DNA of 64,000 nt from NCBI GenBank assembly GCA_008330645.1, contig VLTN01000055.1, positions 1 to 64,000 on the forward strand. Reading direction: 5' to 3'. Source of the DNA: Cafeteria roenbergensis. Lineage: Eukaryota; Sar; Bigyra; Bicosoecida; Cafeteriaceae. The position numbers and the translations under genes are program-made. The notes under the pieces are model-generated. The model had not been told where the DNA came from, made no database searches, and saw only the letters and a program-made list of their open reading frames with translations. Shown here one piece after another: positions 52,164 to 63,000 of the stretch (positions are counted from its first letter, which is position 1; every line of letters begins with the position of its first letter).

Positions 52164-53013
52164 TCATTGGTAGCTCGACGCGAGCAACGCCACGGCAGCG
52201 AGTGCCAGGGCACTTGCGACGGCGGCAGGCTTGGGCCCGCCGTTGAGCGGGTTGGACATGCCAATCTCAAATGCGACTGCCTGCCCGGGCAACACTTCTT
52301 CCCCTTGGACAAGCACACTCCATGGTCCGCTCTCTAGCTTCGGAAACGTGGCCTGCGGTGGGGGTCGCAACAGCGAGGGAGCGATTGTAAACGATGTGGG
52401 CTGCGAGATTGATGCTGGACATGAAGCAAAGTGCTGCTTGGCTCAACCTCAGCGAGCCTGCCTCAACCGAGGGCGAGGGACTGGGTCCTCACTGGCGTGA
52501 CGAATGCTTCCGCAGCCTCGCCTCGAGCAGCGTCGGCAACGTTGGACACAATGGCAGGCACTGTGGCAGCCGCGTCCGGATGAACGCAGGCACTTCCCTT
52601 GTGGACTGTGAGACGAATCTTTGCCGACCCTTGGGGTACAGCCCGGACCTGCGCACCAATCGGAGCAGGGGCGGGAGTGGCCATTGCGGTGGTCGGAGCG
52701 CGAGCTGCGCCTTCACGGCTTGCTGAGCGCGCAGCCAATCGGATGCAGAAGCAATGAACGCCTGCCGACCGGGGGAGTCGGGAAGCCATCCCATCCGAAT
52801 TGTTTCGTTTTTGCCTCCGATACACGCCAGGGCCCAGCAGTGCTCCACGCCTCGTGGCGGGCGCAAGCTCAGTCGCACCTTCAGCACGCCGACACTGCTC
52901 CTGAATTCGCTCGTGAAGCACTCAGCAGGCTTGGCGTAGTCCAGAGCGTAGGGCCAGACCCCAGGGAGAGACGCCAGGCCTGCCCACGCCACGACGAAGA
53001 GATACGCCACCAT
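52164..53013 (-). CDS. Small secreted, probably GPI-anchored protein of unknown function, three exons
   Basis: Not recognised. A model with all introns in phase 0 is exons 53013-52717, 52648-52493 and 52352-52164, giving 213 residues; introns are 68 and 140 bp with GT-AG ends. The N-terminus MVAYLFVVAWAGLASLPGVW is a signal peptide. The last 25 residues (after NPLNGG) are a small-residue site followed by a hydrophobic tail (AAVASALALAAVALLA), the pattern of a GPI-attachment signal. The middle has beta-rich character with four or five cysteines (ECFTSEF, HCWALACIGG, GSACVHPD) and one N-glycosylation site (NETI). Intron 2 is well supported by the GPI tail; intron 1 is my best guess because a frame change is needed there. 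Without it, the first frame stops at 52489. It is divergent from the sulfatase across 336 bp. Confidence 0.5.
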
Positions 53014-53349
53014 GACCCCGAGACAGACGCACGCGTGCCAGGCTGAGCGGTTGCAAGCACACCCACAAGGCCGCTCCGTGTCCGGGGACTAGCGCCCGCC
53101 AAGACCCACCCCGCCGGTGGGCACGCACCCCTCGCTCCTCAGCACGGCACAGTCCTCCCCTCCCCCTTCGCTGTCCGTGAGCGCGGGGGCTGCGCGGGTG
53201 CCCCGATGCTCGTGGTGCGGCGGATGCATTGTTGCAACCGGGCCAAATATATTGGCGCGACGGGACAAGCCGTCGGTCGTGTGGCCGCGTGCCGCGAGCG
53301 CACTCGACCCTCGGCAGCGACAGCGCTGCGTGGGGGAGGACAGCGTCTC
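53014..53349. promoter_or_regulatory. Divergent promoter region with AT-rich TATA-like core
   Basis: Separates the starts of the GPI-anchored protein gene (minus) and the sulfatase (plus). AAATATATT at 53245-53253 stands out in this GC-rich sequence, is nearly palindromic and lies 97 bp before the sulfatase ATG, so it could serve as a TATA-like element for either gene. Confidence 0.4.
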
Positions 53350-56184
53350 ATGAGCGGATTCTCTCGGACGCTGCTCGCATCAGGAGCTGCTGCGCTGCTT
53401 GCGACGGCGGTTGCTGCGCCGAAAAAGCCAAAGGCGAGCGTCCCGCCCGCTGCTTTGTGCTCGCGGCAGTCCGCCCCGCCCTTGTCCCCCAAGGAACACA
53501 CACGGGCCTTCTCTTCCCGCTCGCTGCTTCGCTGGGTGGAGTGGGAGAGGGGTGTTCTCGGGACTCTGCGCCGCGCAGGGGCGTTTGCCCCGCGGTGACA
53601 GTTGCAGTCTCGTCCCCCACAATTATTGCGTTGCAGGTCATTCTGATGGTGCTCGTTGACGACCTGGGATGGGGGGACGTCAATTTCAACCGCATGAACC
53701 CGGTGACGGGCGGTAGCGAGCCCGCAGACCCGGAGATCCGCACGCCGACGATGGATGCGCTCGTGGACCAGGGCATTCACCTGACCCGGCACTACGTGTA
53801 CAAGTGAGCCTCTGCCCTCTCCCCTGCGCCCGTTGTGCGGCCCGGGGCGGGGAGCGTATGACCTGCGGTGCGCTCGCTCGCTGGCTCTGGTCCGCACGTC
53901 TTGGCTCGCAGGTTTTGCACGCCGACGCGCTCGTCGCTGATCAGCGGGCGATTCCCGGTACATGTCCAGACGTCCCTCGCAAATCCGGAGAAGCCGTTCG
54001 CTGGGGTGCCTCGCAACATGACGGGCATCGGCTGGAAGCTCAAGCAGGGCGGCTACTACACAGCCTGGGTGGGCAAGCAGGACACCGGAATGGCCACCCC
54101 CCACCACACACCGGAAGGACGCGGATGTGAGAGCGCACCCGGCCCTATGTGACGAAGGTTGTCGCTGCGGGGTAGCTGTCTCGGATCATGCCTTCGCTCT
54201 TGCTCTGCCTTGCCCCTGTGCCCTCGAAACGCAGTCGACGAGTCCCTGTGAGCAGCAAGCCGGCATCCCTACCCCGCTCTCGCTTCCCCCCTCCGACTGT
54301 GGATTGTCTGAATGCGAAGCTTGCGGCTCGCGCAGGGTACAACACTGGTGAACGTCTTGCTTGCGCAATCGGCTGACCGCAGAATCTACTTCAGCCACAA
54401 GAACGACTACTGGACCCAGCAGGAAGTGAGCCTCGCACTGCGCCCACCCGTGTAGAAGTGCAAGCAGCAACTGCGCTGGACCGCAGGCTGTCCTCTTGCT
54501 GTGATCGAGCAGATGAATGTGCTCGTCTGGGCCGCCCCTCGCTTGGTGGCCCGTGCAGATGCAATCGGAATGCACCAAATACGGCACAGTTGTTGACTAC
54601 TGGGACACTGGGAAGCCAGCATTCGGGCAGAATGGCACCATGTTCGAGGAGTTCGCGTTCCGGGACCGCATCCTGTCCATTGTGGACAAGCACGACTTTT
54701 CCCAGGATCTGTTCCTGCTGTACACGCCTCACGTGGCTCACTGTCCGCTGGTGAGACCGTGCACTGTGGGCCACGGCAGAGCGAGCGGCGCGACACCCCG
54801 TGCGCCGATGCGCGAGCCGCAGGCCATAGCTTGGGTCCGCTCGTGTTGCGAATCGCTGGACGTCCGTGTCCCGCGCAGCAAGTGCCACAGTCGTAGCTGG
54901 ACGCATTCGACTTCATGGGCGACGACGAAAGTGCTTGCTCGGCCCAGACGCCGTACATCTTTCCGGGGTCTTCTGCGTCCGACTTCAAGTGTCGTCAGCA
55001 GTACCACTCCATGGTCAACTTGTTGGACGACAATTTGCGAAACATCACAGACGCCCTGAAGCGCCGAGGGGTGTGGAATGAGACGCTGATGATGTTCTCG
55101 AGCGACAATGGTGAGCCGGGCGGCAGTCGCAGGGCCTGACTGCGTCGAGAGCGCGCGATTCGTGGGGCGCGAACCAGCAGCTGCCCCCTGTGAAAGGTTG
55201 TTGAACCGCAAGTCTCCGCTCCGTTGCTGCGAACCGGCGCAGGCGGTCCCATTGTGCTGCCGGAGTCTGGGTCCAACAACCACCCTCTCCGCGGCAGTAA
55301 ATACTCGGAGTTCGAGGTGAGGTCGTGCCGCATGGCCAGATGCGCGTGCGGACCTGGGTGTCATTTTGTACCAGGGTACCGCACAACGCCCTCGCCACTA
55401 CTTTCTCGCGAGGCCTTCCGCCCCCCCTCCCCCATCACTGGCCCTGCTGCAGGGAGGAGTTCGTGCGGCCGCGTTCGCCTCTGGCGGCTGGCTGCCTCGC
55501 TCGGTTCAGGGAACGCGGTCAAACGAGCTGGCACATGTAGCGGATTGGTGAGCGGCAGGACAGAGTTGCGCGAGGTCGTGTCGGTGTCCGGGCAAACGAA
55601 CTGGGTCGGTTTGACCGCTGGCCAACGGCGCACTCGCCTGCCCTCCCTTGCGCGCTTGCAGGTACACCACGTTCTCCAAGCTCGTTGGTGTCGACCCAGC
55701 AGACCCTTGGGCCAAGCAGTCCGGCCTGCCGCCCGTGGATGGACTCGATCTGACCGACCTGCTGACGTCGCCGAGCGGTCAGTCTCCTCACGTCGCAATC
55801 CCCGTGACGGACTTGAGCTACATAAAGGGCAACTACAAGCTGATTGTCTCAAAGGAGGCCGGTTTCGCCAGTTGGGCGGGGGAGCGCTTCCCCAACTCCT
55901 CCAGCTCCAAGTCTCCTGTTGAAGGGGTGTCGATGAAATGCGGGGATGGTTGCCTGTTTGACGTCGTCGAGGATCCTACTGAGCACCACGAGCTCTCGGC
56001 GTCCATGCCTGAGAAAGTGCAAGAGCTCATGGCCGACTATTTGGCTGCGAAACAGTCCTTTTTCACGAACAATGACACGGGCGTCATGAGCTGCCCGCCG
56101 GGGATCTCCATGCCTTGCGCGTGTTGGATGGTGCAGCACAAGTACGGCGGCTTCTTTGGCCCGTACCAAGAGGTCACTGTGTGA
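53350..56184 (+). CDS. Arylsulfatase B-like secreted sulfatase, about ten exons, with an in-frame TAG
   Basis: Sulfatases hydrolyse sulfate esters, here probably outside the cell or in a lysosome-like compartment. Exons: 53350-53433, 53637-53803, 53912-54126, possibly 54336-54347, 54383-54425, 54559-54750, 54879-55110, 55243-55316, 55453-55547, 55662-56184. Exon 1 is a signal peptide. KVILMVLVDDLGWGD binds the metal. FCTPTRSSLISGR is the formylglycine site (C-x-P-x-R). WVGKQD, YFSHKNDYWT, SSDNGG, NNHPLRGSK and GGVRAAAF follow in family order. Intron 1 appears to be GC-AG (AAG followed by GCGAGC); the others are GT-AG. Two problems: no GT-AG choice keeps frame between 54126 and 54383, and exon 54879 has TAG at 54894-54896 exactly where the family has Tyr in QVPxxY. 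That TAG could also act as an acceptor, giving an in-frame exon that is six codons shorter. It may be a functional gene with assembly errors or a young pseudogene. Confidence 0.75.
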
Positions 56185-56270
56185 TGGGAACACCGCAAAA
56201 ATCGAGCAGCGCACGAGCACGGAACCATGTTATATCAGATTCACAACTTCGGACACCCGTCGCATCTGCT

Positions 56271-56341
56271 GTCCTCATAGTCTAGTGGAAGGATGCGACT
56301 TTCCGGCGGTCGCAGCGAGGGTTCGATTCCCTCTGAGGACT
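56271..56341 (+). tRNA. tRNA-Arg (anticodon CCG), copy 1
   Basis: A complete 71-nt cloverleaf: acceptor GTCCTCA pairs with TGAGGAC (discriminator T), a four-pair D stem with two G-T wobbles, anticodon stem CGACT/GGTCG with loop TTCCGGC, a four-base variable region, and T stem GAGGG/CCCTC around TTCGATT. The anticodon at 56303-56305 is CCG, reading CGG. No intron or encoded CCA. The B box GGTTCGATTCC is intact. Confidence 0.92.
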
Positions 56342-56343
56342 TC

Positions 56344-56349
56344 TTTTTT
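56344..56349 (+). terminator. Pol III T-run terminator of tRNA copy 1
   Basis: Six consecutive T residues two bases after the tRNA 3' end, the usual RNA polymerase III stop. Confidence 0.8.
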
Positions 56350-56722
56350 GTTGTCTTCTTGGCTGAGGCCCTGTTCGTTGGCTGTCACCGTTTGTCGAGC
56401 TCAGCAGATGCTGTGCCGGATGCGAGAGTCACCGTCACCACGGCGCAGCGGGTTCAGCGCCGAATGAGGTGCACTGTTGGCCCTGAAGCTGCCCTGACAT
56501 GCGAAAGTGCGGCTCGGGCCAACAACACACATATGGTATTGCCTAGGCGCTGGTCTCTGACTGTTTGGAGCAAGGACCGCTTCGACAGCGGCAGCCTCTC
56601 CAAAGCACTACTTGCCAGGGCGTAGGGCTCACAAAGCCTGTCTCAAGCAGCGGAAATGCGCAATATGGCTTCGAGGTGCTTTGAATTTGAGTACCTGTTG
56701 TTTGCTCCAGCAACCATCTGGT

Positions 56723-56793
56723 GTCCTCATAGTCTAGTGGAAGGATGCGACTTTCCGGCGGTCGCAGCGAGGGTTCGATTCCCTCTGAGGACT
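56723..56793 (+). tRNA. tRNA-Arg (anticodon CCG), copy 2
   Basis: Identical over all 71 bases to the copy 452 bp upstream, with the anticodon at 56755-56757. The ~12 bases before it and the T-rich sequence after it are also similar to copy 1, pointing to a local duplication. Outside the tRNAs, the 56185-57084 stretch holds no supported gene. Confidence 0.92.
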
Positions 56794-56795
56794 TC

Positions 56796-56800
56796 TTTTT
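56796..56800 (+). terminator. Pol III T-run terminator of tRNA copy 2
   Basis: Five T residues, followed by a second five-T run at 56802-56806 that could act as a backup stop. Confidence 0.75.
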
Positions 56801-57084
56801 GTTTTTGTTTCGGCGAGGCCAGGTCGCCCCTTCTCGGCCACGTTCGAGCGGCTACAAGCGGACTCATGCCCTGCCCGTGCGGAGCGCATCGGGCCACGAG
56901 GAAGCGCGAGCTGGCCTCCGAAGGCAACGCCGCACACAACTCATAGCAGTTGCAGAGCGCGCGACGCTGCAGCGCCGGTGGGCGAACTGTTGCGGCAAGT
57001 CCTGCCGAGCGCCAACACCGCAAGCGTTGTGTTGTGGGTGCCTGGCCTGCGGAGGTGGGTGCTTGGAAGACCAGGGCGCCGAGC

Positions 57085-60000
57085 ATGGCAACTAGCGGCT
57101 CGAGAGCGAGGCAGCGGCGCGGCTCGCTCGTCCGAAACAAGCAAACCGCCGCCAAGTACCAGTCGCTCGAGCTTGTGCTCCAGGCTGCAAAGGAGCTCGA
57201 TGTCGAGCTCGAGCTCCCGACGTGGCTCATCGGAGGCAAGGAGCTGTCGTCTCACCGGGCGGCTGCGGCGGCCGCGTCCGAGAGGGACACCGGCGCGCGC
57301 CGCGGCCGTCGCGGGAGCGTGGCACTGCACCCCGGCGCTGCCGATGCGACTATTTCGCACTTAGCAGGAGCTGCGGGCGGGGGGTCTACTGCTGGTGCGG
57401 AGAGCAGCGCGGAAGAGGGCGCCCCGTCTCGAAAGCTTGCGCCGCCGCATGCCAGGTCTCGGCGCATGTCCGCGCCCGGCGACACCGAGCTTGGGCGCGT
57501 GCTCACCACGCGGCAGCGCAAGCCCACGCACGTCATGGGGCACAAGGGCGGGCTCGCCCCTCCTCCAACCCTCTCGGAAGGCATCGGTGGGCTTGCCGGC
57601 GCAGGGGCGGCAGGCGCCGCTGGCTTGCCACTGCGGCAACAGACAGGGCCTTCGCCGCACTCCGTGGCCGAAAGCCGGTCTCCCTTCGCGGCCGCGCTCC
57701 GGTCGTCCCCGTCCGCGTCGTCGAGGGCGGGGGCCGGCTCCCCCAGCCGCCCGCCGTCTCTGCCAGCGTCCCGGGATTCTGCACCCCCCCCTGGCGCCGC
57801 CTCAGCAGCGCAGCAGAGCAGCCGCAGCGCGATACGCTCGGGACGGGCGTCAGCGGCAAGCAGCGGTTCCGCTGGCTCCCAGGGGCGGGCTCGCAGGCGG
57901 AGAGGACGCCCCGGCAGCCGCAGCGGGTCTGAGCACGTCGCAGGCGGGCGAGCGGCCGTCCGCGCTTCCTCCCCCCTCAAGGAAGGAATTGGACCCTCGG
58001 AGCGCGACGGCGGCCTGGCCGAAGGCGCTGAGGGCGGCATCAGTCGGTTCGTGCGACCAGCCGCCCATCGCAGCACTGGCGCCGGCCACAGTTTCGACTC
58101 TCTCACAGGCGCAGACGAGTGTGAGGAGCCGCTCTCCGATCAGGCTCATGGTGGCCCAGCAGATGGAGGAGCGCTCGGTGGCGAGCGCGCGCCCGGTGAG
58201 GTCGAAGGCCAGGCGCCTGCTCGCGTTCAAGGCGGAATCGCCCCGGAGAGCAACCGCCGGGCGCCGCCAGAGGCGAAGCAGGAGGCAGAGCCGGGCGAGA
58301 CGCCCTCGGTCCTGGATGCTCTGGCGGCATTCGGCATCCAAGACTGGGCGGAGCAGGCGGCCGGGCTTGCTGCCGCCACTGGCCGCCGTGCGCGAGCAGC
58401 CACCCCGGGGTCTCGGGGCCAGAGCCCAACGGCTCGCCGGACCCCTGCACGCTTCGGCTCTGCTGCCGGGGGCCCGTCGAGCCCGGGCTCGGGGTCGCCC
58501 GAGCACGGGCTGTCTTCCGGAGCAGGTGCTTCGCCGCTTGGGTCTGCCGCGGGGCCAGGGCCAGGCTCGGACTTGGGGGCAACTGTGTCGGCGCTGGACG
58601 TTGCTTCCGGCGCAGCGAGCGGGGCGGGAAGCGACGCAGTCGCTGCAGGCTTGCTGGAGGTGGCTCGGATGTTGGTCCCCGACCTGGCAGGCATTCCGCT
58701 GGCTGCGGTTCAAGAGCGGGAGCGCGGGCTGGGCACAGTGGTGAACGTCGGGACAGACCAGAGCGACGACGCAGTGGAGTTGAGGGCAGCGCTGGGTCGC
58801 TCTGGAGGCGTTCTTGCAGCCGCTGCCGCGGCGATGCGCGTGCGCGCGGCGGCCGAGGGTGACATGGGCCTAGCCCCCCGGCCCAGCCGGGTGCGGGCCG
58901 AGGCAGGGCCGGACGCAGCGCTCTTTGCTGCCTTGGCTGAGACGGTTCTGGCTGGCAGGGGCGCGGACGACGCTGTGCGTGCGGCCGTGAAGCAGCAGCG
59001 GCAGCAGCGGCAACGCGCCTCCAAGGCAACGCCGGGCAGCCAGACAGAGGCGGCTCGCGGTGCCGAAGCTGAGGCCAGCCGGTTGGCAATTGGCATCATG
59101 CGCGGCGAGGCTGGGCCGTTCGCCGGCCCGTCCGCAGTCTCTGCGCCTCGGCAGGCCTTGGCGCCAGCTCGAAGGGCAACGGGGCTCAGCAGCTCGGCAT
59201 CAACACCCGCTCTGTCTGGGCCATTGGGGGAGGCCGGCGGGGCGTCGACGCTGGGCGCCTCCGGCAGCATGCGTTCCGCGACAGGGCGACTCACGGGAGA
59301 GGGCTGGGGTGCGCACTCCCGGACTGCGTGGGCGGCCGGCGACTCGTTGTTCGAACACATGGCCCGGCGGCGGCACGGGGCCCCGGAGCTGCTACAGCGC
59401 GGCGGAGCGGGCGGTTCGGGCACACTGGACGCGCTTGCCAAGACTGGCAGCTCGGTGCTAGCACGCGCCCGACAGCTGGCGCAGTCGAAGCGGCACGCGA
59501 TGAACAAGGCTGCGAAGGAGGCTGGCCATGCTGTCGTCCGCGGTGGCGCGGCAACGCTGTCCCCGATGCGGAGCAAGCGGGCGTTTCAGGGGTGGGCCGA
59601 CCTCCCGGCGTCCGCCGGCCACGCTGGCCCGGCCGCGCCTGGCAGTCCTGGCTTCGGCCTGCTCAGCCGAAGCTCGGGGGGCGACGGGTGGGGCAGCGCC
59701 GGAGCCCTCACCCCCTCCGCGCAGCGACGTGAGATGGCCGCGGTTGCCAAAGGAGAGACGCGGTTCCTAGCGCTCGAGGGAGTCCTGCCCCCGGCCGCTG
59801 TGGTGCAGCAGCCGGGCAGTCCCGACACGGACCATTGCGCAGCAGCAGGGGCCGAGGCCGAGGCCGTGGCGGGCTGGCGGGCGAAGGCTGCAGCGTTTGA
59901 GGCGGACATCGACTGGCATGCGATCCAGCGCATGGCCGACGGGGAGGCATCCGCGGCGCAGCTGGGCCTGGCGGGAAGCCTGGCGGAGCAGCGTGGACGC

Positions 60001-63000
60001 GGCGCAGCCGCGGGCGGTCGTGATTCGGCTCCCCCTCGCGCCGCAGAGCCGGCGGGGGTCCTCCCGGCTGCCCCCACGCGGCCCCTCAACGAGGAGCCTG
60101 TTCTCGACGGAGCAGCAGCCGAAAAGCCGGAGGGGCAGCGGGCCGCTGAGGGCCCAGAGTCCCGGACTGGCCAGCCTTCGGAGGCCAAGGACCTCGAAAC
60201 GGTTCCAAGGGCTGCCCAGCAAAGCCTGCCTCGACCGGAAGTCGCTGTCAGTCCGCCCGGAGACGCGCTGCATGCGCTTCAGCTCGCACCTGGCCCGACG
60301 GGGGAATCCAGTCCTCTGCTCCCTGCCGAGCCGCAAGCCGGACCACCCGCTCTGGCTCCTGCAAGAGAGGCGCCGCCGCCATCGTCGCCGCCGTCGTCGT
60401 TGCCGTCAGCAGAGTTGCCAGCAGCACCAGCAGCAGCAGCACCGAGGCCAGCACCAACAGCAGCACCCGAAGCAGCAGTATCCGCAGCCGCGCCGCTGGC
60501 CTCTCAGCCGAAGGGAACGCGGTCACGGCGCCCTTCGTCCCCGCTCCCTCCTCGGCCGAGCAGCGGAGAAGCGGCAGCTGCGCCAGACTCAAGCGAGTCC
60601 GGGCGCTCGGAACGAGACATCCCCGCTCGCCGTGACGTCCTGCAACGGGCTCAGCGCGCAGTCGAGGGCAGGGCGGCCGATGCCGCCAAACCGTCCCCTG
60701 TCCCCGCCCGCGAGCCACCCGCCGAGGATCAGAGTGGAGGAGGCGGGTTTCGCCACGCGGGCGCGGTGTCTGCGCCAGAGCGTCAAGCCACCAGCGGCGC
60801 CGCTCGGTCGCCCTCAGCTGGGAAGGCCTCACCTCCATTCTCGGTGCACTTCATCGATCGGCCACAGGCGACCACCGCTGCGGCCAGCCCCCCAGAGTCG
60901 CTGCGGACTGATCCGCAGAACCTCCCCGATGCCAGACCAGCGTCATGCGCCAACGCTGCCAGCGGCGAGGCGCCCTGGGCCGGGGCACAAGGCCATGGCT
61001 CGGCCTCGTCTGGAGCAAGGGCGTCCCCTGCCAATACACGACCTGCCGCGGAAACCCCAGGCGCGGAAAGCCCCGCGCTGGCCAGCTCGAGGGCATCGCG
61101 CCAACGGTCCCGTTCTCCCGAGCCGTCGCCGCTGCCATCGCCTTCGCGTCGAGGCCAGCGAGGACCAGGCGCCGCCTTGGGAGGTGCCTCTGCTTTGTCG
61201 CCGGACACGGCTGCTGTGTTGCGCTCCCAGTTTCAGCACGATCCTCAGCGCGCCCGCGCGCTCTGGGCAAAGCTGCGCAGGTGGCTCCTGCGCTCTCTGT
61301 TTGTGGTGCGTCAGTTCAAGTCCATGGCTGAGGCCAGGGACCGCGCTCGCGCCGCCGTGCAGTCTGGAGCCGTGAAAACGGGGGTTGCGAGCGCGGAGGA
61401 CGCGGCCAAGTTGCAAGCGCACGAGCAAGGCCACAGCGCGTTCTTGAGCGACGCAGCTGTTCGCGTGCGCCGCAAGCTCAGCAACGATGCCCGGGTGACC
61501 GCGGCGATCCGGGCCGTCTGGAACAGCATGATTGCATTCAACGAAGACGCCTTTGACGAGGAGCACGCAGCCGCGCTGCTGGCCGACGCGGAAGAGGAGG
61601 CGCGGGCTGCAGCAGCTCGCGCCTACGGAAGCGACGCGGTTGCCCCCCCTGCCGAGGACGGGGAGCACGAGGGCCACGGGTCTCCCGGTGGGAGGACGTC
61701 TGCAAGGCCTTCCAGCCGCGGGCCCTCTCCAAGCACCGCCCGGTCAATCGGCGCTGGGGGGCGCGCCTCGCGGCAGAGCAGACACGCGGCTTCCCCGACG
61801 GCTGCTGGGCCCGCCACAGGCAGGCGCAGCCGTGCAGGGAGCGTCGCGTCGCCCTCGAGCGCGGCAACCGACCGGCAAGGGGCGGGAGGCGGAGAGCCCG
61901 CGGCCGACGAGGCGCAGTGTTTGCGCCAAGACGTGTACGTTGAGTTCTACACGCGCCTCCACGAGCTGCTGGCCCCGGAGGAGGTGGAGGACGGCGACGC
62001 TGCGGCCAAGGTTCGCGCTTCGGTGCTCGAGGACTGGAAGCGAGACCTTGGCACGGCCAAGCCCCCGCCCCGGAAGCGGGGAAAGCGGGGCAAGGGGGGC
62101 AGGCGCAAGCGAGCGCCTCCTCGGCCTTCGACGCCGCGCCTCATGTCGTACGAGCTGGCCCACACCGCCGTGTTTGAGACGATTGACACGTGGACAGACT
62201 CGCTGGAAGTGGCCGACTACGTGGCAATGGCCGCAGACATGCGAGCGGTGGCGCTCGAGGCCGCCAAAGCAGTCAGGGAGGCCGACGAGCGGCGCCGCGC
62301 GGAGGCCTCCAAGGCGGCCGATGAGCTGGTGCAGAAGGTGATGGCGGACGCGCAGCTGCGGCGACACGAGCTCGACGCTGAGGCAGAGCGGCAGCGGCGG
62401 CTCCGGGAGGCGGAAGAGGCGAAGAGGCGCCGGCAGGAGGAGGCAGCGGCTGCGGCGGCTGCGGCGGCTGCGGCGGCTGCGGCGGCGCGAAAGGCCGCAG
62501 CGGCAGCTGCGAGGGCAGGCACCGAGCAGGCTGGTGGCCCGGAGGAGCGGAATAGCAAGCGGGGACCCGGCGCGGTGCGGCGCAGCGAGATGCGGGGCAG
62601 GGCTCGACGCCGAAACTCGGACACCGCGCTGCGCCTGGCGCTGGCGCGCGACCGTGGACGCCAGCGGTTTCGGCTGGCCAATCCAACGGTGTTTTCGCCC
62701 TTCTTCGCGCACCCCAGCCTGCGCTTCCAGCAGCAGGCCGTGAAGGCGGCGGTGCTCTTCGACCTCGAGCTGACGTCGGTGGAAGCGCTGCATGCCACCG
62801 GCCACGGGCCCTCGGTGAGCGAGCTCGCGCTCGCAGAGCAGGCTTCGCAGCAGCTCTTCCGGAACAGCGGCCGGCCGGCCCCCGAGGGCGGTCGTGAGTC
62901 CAGCTCCGTGCTTCGAGCCAAGCTGAGCGCGCGGGCAGTGACGGCCAGGCACGCGTCGTCTCACTCGGCACCGCTGGGCGACCACCCCGTGGGGGCGTCT

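Noticed and set aside
54894-54896. TAG reassigned to an amino acid in this genome
   Set aside because: The 14.7-kb gene ending at 37523 uses TAG as its stop and no other gene here has an internal TAG in a conserved position, so reassignment is not needed.
56271-56341. Assignment as tRNA-Glu or tRNA-Asp because of the TCTAGTGG and TTTC sequence
   Set aside because: Folding with the required seven-base loop and five-pair stem places CCG at positions 34-36; a TTC or GTC anticodon leaves the stem unpaired.
57252-58106. Minus-strand frame of 284 codons near the start of the last gene
   Set aside because: Antisense shadow of the plus frame that runs 6.9 kb to the window end; no motif and no start context of note.
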